The translations under genes and the position numbers were made by a program. A stretch of DNA of 64,000 bases from Bacteroidota bacterium (GTDB lineage: Bacteria > Bacteroidota > Bacteroidia > Chitinophagales > BACL12): contig JADKAC010000005.1 in the NCBI GenBank assembly GCA_016715425.1, positions 744,001 to 808,000 of the forward strand, read 5' to 3'. The notes under the pieces are model-generated. The model worked only from the letters and a program-made list of their open reading frames with translations, was not told where the DNA came from and searched no databases. Below are positions 57,319 to 64,000 of this stretch, one piece after another (positions within the stretch are counted from its first letter, which is position 1; every line of letters starts with the position of its first letter).

Positions 57319-58059
57319 TCACTGAATAGTGGTGGGGGGCTCTTTGGGTTCATCCACTACTTCATAGTCTGTATAAGTGGTTTCACCAGCCCTAGTATTT
57401 CCATCATTAAATGCAGATGATTTTTTTCTATTCAATAAAATATCTAGCACCTGATCTGTTGCTTTAATTCCACTTATTATCATATTAATCATATAGAAGA
57501 ATGCAAAGAAGCCAATAATAAATTTTAATACAGGAGTATTATAAATTTTTCCAATAGTTTGCAATATCCATTGTTGTACAGAAAAATTAGAAATTTCAGG
57601 TTGAATTAAAGTAGCAATAAATAAAACAATACATGCCATTAATAAATAACCATCATATCGCATTACTTGAATGCGTTTGCGTTCATAATTCAATACTGCT
57701 CTCCAGCGATTGCGCTCCAGGTTACCGGCAATAGTTGCATAAATTACAAAGGTGCCTATAATAGCATATAAAATTGAAGTGAATGTATAGCCGCCTTGCA
57801 TTTGTTCCACAGTTTTTAATGCAGTAATCGTAACAAGAATATAATAGCTTGCAGTTTTAAATATCAGGAATGTAAAGTCCTTATCAATACCAATAGCCTG
57901 AAGCAGGTTGGTAAAAATTGAAGCGATGAATTTCCAGGCAGTAGTGAAGACAATAACAATTACACCCAGATAAAAATGAATTCGAATAGCGCCATAAACT
58001 ATCGCAAAGATAAAAACGAGAAAGTAAAGAATTGGATTCTCAATAATATATATATTGAA
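57319..58059 (-). CDS. polytopic membrane protein, 5' end uncertain
   Basis: The frame runs open from 58059 to 57319 (247 codons) and encodes at least five hydrophobic segments (ILYFLVFIFAIVYGAI, FTSILYAIIGTFVIYATIAG, YLLMACIVLFIATLI, FIIGFFAFFYMINMII) and a charged tail. No ATG exists before an internal Met at 57810; just upstream a stop (58060-58062) and an ATATATAT run suggest a slippage indel that hides the true start. Family not recognised. 38 bases upstream of the PD40-OmpA gene start, so likely co-transcribed. Confidence 0.6.
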   Translation of the reverse strand, partial: FNIYIIENPILYFLVFIFAIVYGAIRIHFYLGVIVIVFTTAWKFIASIFTNLLQAIGIDKDFTFLIFKTASYYILVTITALKTVEQMQGGYTFTSILYAIIGTFVIYATIAGNLERNRWRAVLNYERKRIQVMRYDGYLLMACIVLFIATLIQPEISNFSVQQWILQTIGKIYNTPVLKFIIGFFAFFYMINMIISGIKATDQVLDILLNRKKSSAFNDGNTRAGETTYTDYEVVDEPKEPPTTIQ

Positions 58060-58494
58060 TCAGGTGCTTTTAATTGAAAGATATTCCTATGTAATCCATT
58101 TCTAATAGTCTATGTTTTTGCAAAAGCTAATGCCTCCAAAATATTGGAGGCATTTAGCTTCTGCATCACATTGGATCTCATTTCAAGGATAGCAGGGTTT
58201 CCAATTGAAACTGCTCAGAAATTTGCTGTATTGGTGTGGAACTAGCTATGGCAATCAGCAACTCCTCTTCATAAAAGCTCAACTTGGCTTTTGTTATTAC
58301 AGCATCCTTTTTCGACATTTTCAATTGTTTCATACAGCAAAGCTATTATGGGTAATGGTAGACTGGAAACCAACTTTAGTCTCATTATTTGGTTTCTGAG
58401 GCCTTTTTCCGGATAAAAAAAATGGAAATAAGTGGTTAAAAAATGTGAATATTTTAATAGCTAAATAACAGATATTCAAATAACTAATATTAAA
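58060..58494. other. intergenic with a strong hairpin
   Basis: Contains an imperfect palindrome at 58126-58158 (GCTAATGCCTCCAA / TTGGAGGCATTTAGC, one bulge, 4-base loop) without a clean T tail on either side. No coding frame is convincing; a 64-codon plus frame at 58205 lacks any family feature. Confidence 0.5.
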
Positions 58495-58525
58495 TTGGCA
58501 AATATTTTAATAGGGTTTAAATTTG
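58495..58525 (+). promoter_or_regulatory. promoter of the 509-aa helical protein
   Basis: TTGG (58495-58498) and TAAATTTG (58518-58525), spaced 19 bases, fit the Bacteroidota TTTG / TAnnTTTG pattern, 13 bases before ATG 58539. Confidence 0.6.
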
Positions 58526-58538
58526 AAAAAACAGTGGT

Positions 58539-60068
58539 ATGATTCCCGGAGATAAACTTCACAAACTCATAAAATCGCTAACCCCTCCCGAGAAGCGATA
58601 TTTTAAACTATTTGCTGCAAAACAGGGTGATGCAGAAGAAAAATATTATCTGCAATTATTTGATGCTGTAGATAAACTAAAGGAGTATGATGAAGAATTA
58701 TTGAAAAAGAAATTAAAGGGAAGTATTCATTCCAAAAATGTAGCTTATCAAAAACATTACTTGTTTGAAATGGTAATGCAATCTTTAAAAAATTTCGAGA
58801 AAAGTAAATCACCTTTATTACAAGTATTGGATTTATTGCGTGAGGAAGAAATATTTAAGGAGCGTGGCCTGATAGATTTGCAGGAAAGAAATATTCAAAA
58901 AGCAAAACAAGTATGCTATGAACAGGAGCAATATTATATTCTGCTATGGGTATTAAAAGTAGAGCGTATTTTTTATTTACAACTAAGTGGGAAGGATCCG
59001 GAAGGTGTGTTGAATAGAGTTTTCAAAGAGGAGAAAGAGGCAATTGAAATATTAGAAATGGATATTCAAATTGTGCGAATAAGTAATATTTTACATGTAC
59101 AGTATATGATAAATCCCTTATTTAATGATAAAGATGGATTTGAAAAGCTAAAAAAGATAGAAGAGGAATTAGATAACATTCCTTACGAAAGTTTGAAAAC
59201 ATTTACTGCTAAAAGCAATTGGTATCTCGCACAAACATTACGTTATCGGTTTTATAATAAATTGGCAGAGGATAGGCAATATCAACGTCAACGATTGAAG
59301 GTGTTTGAGGAGTATAAAAATAGGGTATCAATAACTGAATATATTAAGGCGGTAACTAATTATTTAGGTTCTTGTCATCGTTCGGGTGATTATAAAGAAT
59401 TTGATGAATTCTTATTCAAATTAAATTCTATCAAAGCTGAAAATGCAAAGCAAAAAGAAAAGTTGTTTTCTGCTATTGGTTTATATAAATTGCTATATGC
59501 TTTAAATATGAATCAATTAGAAAAGATGGATACAATTACTGCAGAAATTGAAACAGGTATTGCTGAAAATAAAAGATTGATGAAAACAAGTAGAATAATT
59601 GCTATGTATTATAGCCTCAGCTTATTATGCTTTCTAAATGAAAAATTTAATGGTTGTTTAGATTATTGTTCAAGAATATTAGATATGAAATCTGATGTTC
59701 GATTTGATCTGCAAAACGGTGTTTGGTTAATTCAAATTATCTGTCATTATGAGTTGGGTAATACTATACTTCTGGAAAGTTTATTGAGAAGTGCAAACCG
59801 ATTTTTGCATAAGAATAATATCCATGAAGAGTTTGATAGGATTTTAATTTCAGGTATTAGAAACTTGATGAATGCACCGGTAAATGTGAGAGATGAAATC
59901 TTAAAAAAAATATTGGAAACTATTGATTCTTTAAGAATTCAAAATCCCAATTACAAATTTGTAATTATGGAAGAAACATTAATGTGGCTAAATGCCCGTG
60001 TCAAAAATATTCCGATTGCGGAAGAAAGCAGGCATCAGACTTTACTCAGGGAGAACAGGAATAACTAA
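58539..60068 (+). CDS. helical repeat protein of unknown function, 509 aa
   Basis: No signal peptide. It starts MIPGDKLHKLIKSLTPPEKR, a motif shared by a Bacteroidota-wide family without assigned function. Almost entirely alpha-helical, with TPR-like periodicity from ~200 onward (MYYSLSLLCFLNEKFNGCLDYC). Probably a cytosolic scaffold or regulator. Its 3' end overlaps the convergent gene by 23 bases. It has a clean promoter and stands alone. Confidence 0.78.
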   Translation: MIPGDKLHKLIKSLTPPEKRYFKLFAAKQGDAEEKYYLQLFDAVDKLKEYDEELLKKKLKGSIHSKNVAYQKHYLFEMVMQSLKNFEKSKSPLLQVLDLLREEEIFKERGLIDLQERNIQKAKQVCYEQEQYYILLWVLKVERIFYLQLSGKDPEGVLNRVFKEEKEAIEILEMDIQIVRISNILHVQYMINPLFNDKDGFEKLKKIEEELDNIPYESLKTFTAKSNWYLAQTLRYRFYNKLAEDRQYQRQRLKVFEEYKNRVSITEYIKAVTNYLGSCHRSGDYKEFDEFLFKLNSIKAENAKQKEKLFSAIGLYKLLYALNMNQLEKMDTITAEIETGIAENKRLMKTSRIIAMYYSLSLLCFLNEKFNGCLDYCSRILDMKSDVRFDLQNGVWLIQIICHYELGNTILLESLLRSANRFLHKNNIHEEFDRILISGIRNLMNAPVNVRDEILKKILETIDSLRIQNPNYKFVIMEETLMWLNARVKNIPIAEESRHQTLLRENRNN

Positions 60069-60564
60069 ACAGAATTTGGGAACAAACCGGATCCGGTTCT
60101 GATAACTGCAACACATCATGATCGTACTTTATCACCATTACTAAATTGCTATTCACGGTTTCAATTTTGGCTTTAAAATGATGTATTGTTGAAATGTCAA
60201 AATATTTAATTATACCATGCATACAAAGCCCTCCTAACTCCTCATCTTCCCATCCAATAATTTTATAATTCTCCTGATTACTACATTTTTTTATTTTAAG
60301 TTTTGCAACGCTTGCAAGATGATTAAAATGGATGGTGCGATTAGGTTCATTGTTATTACCGGAAGTATATTCCTGCTCACTGATTTCAATAAGCGTTATA
60401 AAATTTTGTCCGGCGGAGTTATTAGTAATATAAATACTAACCGGATAGCCGCTGTTGATAGTGCCAAGTAAAATAGTATTGACACGAATTTCAATCTGAG
60501 AATTTACAACTGAAAACTTAATTTCATTAACGGAATTAAAAGCAAGGGAATTTTGATAAGGCAT
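60046..60564 (-). CDS. protein of unknown function, 172 aa
   Basis: Not recognised. Beta-rich with no signal peptide or membrane segment; a CMHGIIKYFDI segment and a C-terminal CSQILFSYSC pair of Cys stand out. Overlaps the convergent gene by 23 bases. It ends 58 bases from lolD on the same strand. Coding is likely but not proved. Confidence 0.6.
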   Translation of the reverse strand: MPYQNSLAFNSVNEIKFSVVNSQIEIRVNTILLGTINSGYPVSIYITNNSAGQNFITLIEISEQEYTSGNNNEPNRTIHFNHLASVAKLKIKKCSNQENYKIIGWEDEELGGLCMHGIIKYFDISTIHHFKAKIETVNSNLVMVIKYDHDVLQLSEPDPVCSQILFSYSCSP

Positions 60565-60622
60565 TTCATGGGATTTAGATTTAGCAAATAAAATTCATAT
60601 TGATGCACTAACCAAATTTTTT

Positions 60623-61272
60623 TTACATAATTACGCCATCCTGCATGTGTAATTTACGATCTGCCATAGCGGCCAATTCTTCATTGTGTGTTACAATAAT
60701 AAATGTTTGATTGAAGTCTTTTCTCAAATCAAAAAATAATTTATGTAGCTCTTTGCTATTTGCAGTATCCAGATTTCCGGAAGGTTCATCAGCCAAAATA
60801 ATATCGGGATTATTAATAAGTGCTCGAGCTACCGCAGCCCGTTGTTGTTCACCACCGGATAGCTCCGCAGGTTTATGATGCAGCCTTTCTGTGAGTTGAA
60901 GATAACCGAGTAATTCCATTGCCCTGGCCTCAATTTCTTTTTCAGGAGTACCGGCAATATATCCCGGCATACATACATTTTCAAGAGCAGTAAATTCCGG
61001 AAGTAAATGATGAAATTGAAATACAAATCCTATATGTCTGTTTCGAAATTGCGCTAATTTTTTTCAGGTAATTCCTGCACCTTAATTCCATTAAATAATA
61101 CCTCACCTTTATCCGCTTTATCTAATGTTCCTATAATATGTAATAGTGTGCTTTTGCCAGCACCTGAAGCTCCGGTTATACTTACTATCTCTGCTTTCTG
61201 CACTTCCAGATTAACACCTTTAAGCACTCGCAGCGGACCGTAAGATTTTTCAATATTTTTTACTGATAACAT
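60623..61272 (-). CDS. lolD: lipoprotein-releasing ABC transporter ATPase LolD (one frameshift)
   Basis: ABC ATPase of the LolCDE complex that releases lipoproteins from the inner membrane. Walker A GASGAGKST (~35-43), signature LSGGEQQRAAVARAL, Walker B IILADEPSGNLD and the H loop IVTHNEEL. The frame breaks after LPEKN at the T7 run 61058-61064. Adding one base gives LPEKKLAQFRNRHIGFVFQ and joins both halves into ~216 aa, normal LolD length. All motifs are intact, so a sequencing indel is likely. LolC/E are not in the window. Confidence 0.87.
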
Positions 61273-61282
61273 GTGGTTGTAA

Positions 61283-61733
61283 AAATAGGGTATTTGGTAT
61301 TGGGTATTGGGTATTGGGTATTGAGTATTGGGAGATGCTATTAGCTATTGGCCTTTAGCTTTTGGCAATTTTACTTTGACTATTGACTTATAACATTGAC
61401 TAAAAAGTTTCGAGTTTCGAGTTTCAGGTTAATTCAATACACTAATACAATTTTACTATTGACTTAGACCATTGACTAATCTCATTACTGAATAATTTGC
61501 TATTAGCTTTTAGCCGTTAGCTATTGGCAATTTTACTTTTACTATTGACTTAGAACATTGACTTAGAACATTGACTTAGAACATTGACTTAGAACAATGA
61601 CAAAAAATTCATAACTCATTAATCATTACTGATTTTTTCAATTATCATTTATAATTCATAATTTACAATTGCTTATTGCTTATTGCTTATTGCGTATTGC
61701 TTATTTTTTCACTACTCACATTTTTTATTACCT
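61283..61733. repeat. low-complexity tandem repeats
   Basis: Several short arrays in a row: TATTGGGTA units (about 61290-61330), GTTTCGA (61409-61425), four ATTGACTTAGAAC units of 13 bp (61544-61595) and GCTTATT units (about 61673-61705). TTGACT/TTAGAACATTGAC and GTTTCGAGT arrays recur at 63770-63880 beyond the toxin-antitoxin pair. No gene in this stretch. Confidence 0.85.
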
Positions 61734-61790
61734 CAGGGGTTGTTGATTTATTGATTTAATTGCGACAAGGTTTCTGCGGAAACTAAAAAT
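61734..61790 (+). repeat. dispersed palindromic element, copy 2
   Basis: CAGGGGTTGTTGATTTATTG followed by GCGACAAGGTTTCTGCGG and AAACTAAA aligns along its length with 17793-17848. The GCGACAAG...GCGGAAACT block (61762-61784) is the inverted counterpart of 63742-63764 across the toxin-antitoxin pair. Confidence 0.65.
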
Positions 61791-61878
61791 TTTTTTCATA
61801 CAGTCCTCCTGCCTAAACTAAAAGGTGGTGGTTGGTGCCTATCCATAAATGCAATATTGGGTGCATCGAATTCTGAAA

Positions 61879-62436
61879 TTACATCAAGTATTCACTCAGG
61901 TTAATTTGGAAATGGTCTCTTAATAAAGTCGGAAGATTGCAATGATAAATGTTAAGAATTGTGCAAATCACCGGTAACTTTTTGAAGAGTTTGCTGTCGT
62001 TCTCACTTTTCGTTTCTTCTGTTACCAGTATTGGTTTATCTAACTCCAAAGAGTTTTTGTCTTGCTCACAAAACAGAATCAATTTAGCATCAGCTGTTTC
62101 TAAAAATTTCTTTTGCTCAATTTCAAATTCTGTTGCTGTTAGTTTGTTTCGTTGAGCTCCATAACAGAGTTCGTTTTCAAGGCGCTTGAAAAATTTTTTG
62201 TTCGGGAAGCAGCAATTCTGTTTTTATAATTTTCGGTGACTTTGCCAGGAAATTCAACTCCTTACTTACAATTCCTTTAGCCACAAATTTTGATTCTTCA
62301 TAAACTTTATCTAACACAATCATTTCTCCTGAATTGAATTTTTTTCAAGGAGTGCTTTCAGTTTATCGCTTTTGTCAAATGGCAAATAATAGCGAACAAA
62401 GGAAACAAGTGATGTTGTGTCTATTACTGCTCTCAT
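61879..62436 (-). CDS. PIN-like (DUF4411-type) putative toxin nuclease, two frame breaks
   Basis: Starts MRAVIDTTSLVSFVRYYLPF, the PIN N-terminus with the first acidic residue (IDTTS), and later has the acidic segments DKVYEESKF and ADAKLILFC. PIN toxins cleave RNA. The frame needs one base added at the T7 run 62339-62345 and one removed at the A5T6 junction 62189-62199, giving ~186 aa ending INLSEYLM. It overlaps the antitoxin-like gene by ATGA (62433-62436), so the two are translationally coupled. Could be a true decaying toxin or a sequencing problem. Confidence 0.7.
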
Positions 62437-63608
62437 TTAAGATAATAGTCAATCCTTTCGGGTTTAATGTTTAATCTTCTGCAAAACTCTGCTTCATTAA
62501 TTATTCCTTCATAAAATGCAGATTGGATTGTGCTTACATACAAAGGTGACAGGAGCGGTTTAGCTGCTGCTCCTCCTGTCTTTTTTCCTTCTTCCAATGC
62601 TTTTAATCTTTCTATTTCATATTTGTGTTGTTCTTCTGCTTCTCTTGCTTTTATACTGTCTGAAAGTTCTTTGTAGACTTTTCTGTAATTGCTCAGAGAG
62701 ATTTTTTCATTGATAAGCAACCTTGTGTAAAGAGCAAACACACTTAAGTTGGTTTGCGATCCAATACCATTTAATTTGTCGTGGTGGTAATCATTGTTGC
62801 CGGTTGCAGTTGCAAGTGCAATTAAAGTTTTGTCTAATTCCCCAACAAGAAAATAATACGCAAAATCATTGCACCATCTTTCTATTTTACTCAACGATTT
62901 AAAGTCTGCTGTATCTTCATTAATGCGTTCATCAATTTCTTCTTCATTTAGCAGATAGTGTCCCAATTCGTGAATAAGTGTAAAAAATTTCACGACTGAA
63001 AGATTTTTGATTTCGCTTAAGAACAATCGTATTAGGTTTTAGATAAAACCATTGATATTCACTTTCTCTTTCTTGTTCCAGTTTTCTACAAATTCAAAAA
63101 CAAGAATGTTGTGTTCGGCAAATTTTGCAATAAGTGATTTCAGGAATTCTCTTTTTCTGTTGTTAAATTCAGGGTAAAGTTTTTCTCTGATTTTTATTGC
63201 AACTTCTTTTGGTCCATCTTTTAATGTGAAAACCGGCAGCAATCTATCATGCTTTAAATCCGAAAGTTTAGAAAGCGCTGAAAGAGAAATCTTTTCCTCT
63301 TCAAAATGATTAACAATTTTCTTCGCACTCAAATTAAGGTCGGCATTGAATTTATCTTTTCTGAAAAAAATACTTTCGTCTTTTGTTTCTTTGGGATGCT
63401 TAGGGTCAATGTAATAATTCAAACCTTTGCCGAAAACTTTATCAATTTTTTTCAATAAACTGGTGTTGATTTCATTTTTAAAAACATCCTCTGCGGTAAA
63501 CTTTCTCTTCAGGCCTTTGCTTAGAAGTAATAAAAATTCTTGCCTCTCCAACTTGTAGAGTTTAAGCAGGTGATTTATCCGTTCTATATTTATTCTGATG
63601 GTTGTCAA
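62433..63608 (-). CDS. ImmA/IrrE metallopeptidase with N-terminal regulator domain (two compensating indels)
   Basis: About 390 residues once joined. The N-terminal ~90 residues are HTH/Xre-like (INHLLKLYKLERQEFLLLLS), and the C-terminal half has the zinc motif FTLIHELGHYLL (HExxH) of the COG2856 family. The frame is interrupted by TAA at ~63039. Adding one base in the A4 run 63045-63048 and removing one near 63017-63018 gives NINGFYLKPNTIVLSEIKNL, exactly the conserved link before the HELGH helix. Such proteins are the antitoxin/regulator partner of PIN toxins (COG2856-PIN pairs). Uncorrected pieces are 63039-63608 and 62433-63026. Confidence 0.78.
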
Positions 63609-63741
63609 GAATTCTTCTGTGTTGTGTTTGCGAACATATTTATTTTAACTCTTGTACTGCAATTTTTGTTTGTACCTATTCGGAAAATTACGAAGTAAAG
63701 TCTAATAATGTAATTGGCGATTATGGACTCAAGATTTTTTA

Positions 63742-63764
63742 AGTTTCCGCAAGGGGCTTGTCGC
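63742..63764 (-). repeat. dispersed palindromic element, half copy (inverted)
   Basis: On the minus strand GCGACAAGCCCCTTGCGG followed by AAACT. It is inverted relative to 61762-61784 and matches the right arm of 17791-17848. Confidence 0.7.
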
Positions 63765-63772
63765 TTATAAAA

Positions 63773-64000
63773 GACTTTGACTATTGACTTAGAACATTGA
63801 CTCAAAAAACATTGACTGTTGACTAAGAACATTGACTAAAAAAATAAAAGTTTCGAGTATAAGATTTCGGGTTTCGAGTTAAATAAAAACTCAACGCTGA
63901 TTATTGATTTTTTTTTCGATTACACGATTTCACGATTACAACGATTACACGATTACACGATTACACGATTACACGATTCGACAGTTCGACATTTTTTACT
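63773..64000. repeat. low-complexity tandem repeats
   Basis: TTGACTTAGAACATTGAC-type units, GTTTCGAGT units (63846-63880) and ATTACACG units (about 63919-63978). No gene. Confidence 0.85.

Noticed and set aside
58205..58399. Small plus-strand frame of 64 codons
   Set aside because: No ribosome-site, family or composition support; lies in a gap with hairpin only.
63605..63832. Minus-strand frame upstream of the ImmA/IrrE gene
   Set aside because: Runs through repeat and palindrome sequence and resembles no protein.

Overview
The window looks like a chromosomal segment of a low-GC Bacteroidota bacterium, probably Chitinophagales/Saprospirales-like. Supporting signs are five secreted proteins with type IX secretion (T9SS) C-terminal sorting tails, a TonB-dependent receptor, fused SecDF, the ParA-ParB-DUF5683-DapB cluster, the tmRNA tag GEYNYALAA, -7 promoter boxes of the form TAnnTTTG, and A/T-rich low-complexity intergenic repeats. 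No phage, plasmid or CRISPR genes were seen.

Layout. 1-8.3 kb: two tandem FG-GAP/ASPIC lipoproteins (the second runs off the left edge), divergent from a vanadium-haloperoxidase-like lipoprotein and a small secreted protein. 8.3-15.7 kb: housekeeping genes (THUMP RNA methyltransferase, pyrR-pyrB, acyltransferase-gpsA for phospholipid start, tmRNA, thioredoxin). 15.7-18.1 kb: repeat-rich stretch with long inverted repeats, a 21-bp minisatellite of 15 units, one orphan gene and dispersed palindromes. 18.1-23.1 kb: two T9SS-exported proteins, one of 1355 residues with a degenerate zinc-protease motif and a beta-helix-like body. 23.2-35 kb: a structured RNA-like element, JmjC-like cupin, PD40-OmpA protein, SecDF, TPR protein, T9SS proteins, peroxiredoxin, Nudix and a peptide-binding lipoprotein. 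35.2-45.2 kb: parAB-dapB operon, PBP4-type peptidase, CAP-domain protein, NfeD-FloA. 45.2-46.4 kb: a rearranged tRNA-Arg locus. 46.6-61.3 kb: secreted and outer-membrane proteins, TonB receptor, SDR, second PD40-OmpA protein, LolD. 61.3-64 kb: an ImmA/IrrE-PIN toxin-antitoxin-like pair inside repeats.

The most unusual locus is tRNA-Arg(ACG). A 5' tRNA copy is cut inside the anticodon loop and carries a 20-bp perfect palindrome in its D-loop. It is followed by a GIY-YIG nuclease gene whose last eight codons and stop lie inside an intact tRNA-Arg. Three further acceptor-less tRNA copies, each with the palindrome, follow in tandem. This looks like a small nuclease/palindrome element that targets tRNA genes and regenerates a working copy.

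A recurrent technical feature is single-base indels, mostly in A/T homopolymers, that split at least six otherwise intact genes (PD40-OmpA, SecDF start, TPR, LolD, ImmA/IrrE, PIN). The pattern looks more like residual long-read error than true gene decay, so those genes are annotated as whole with the breaks noted.
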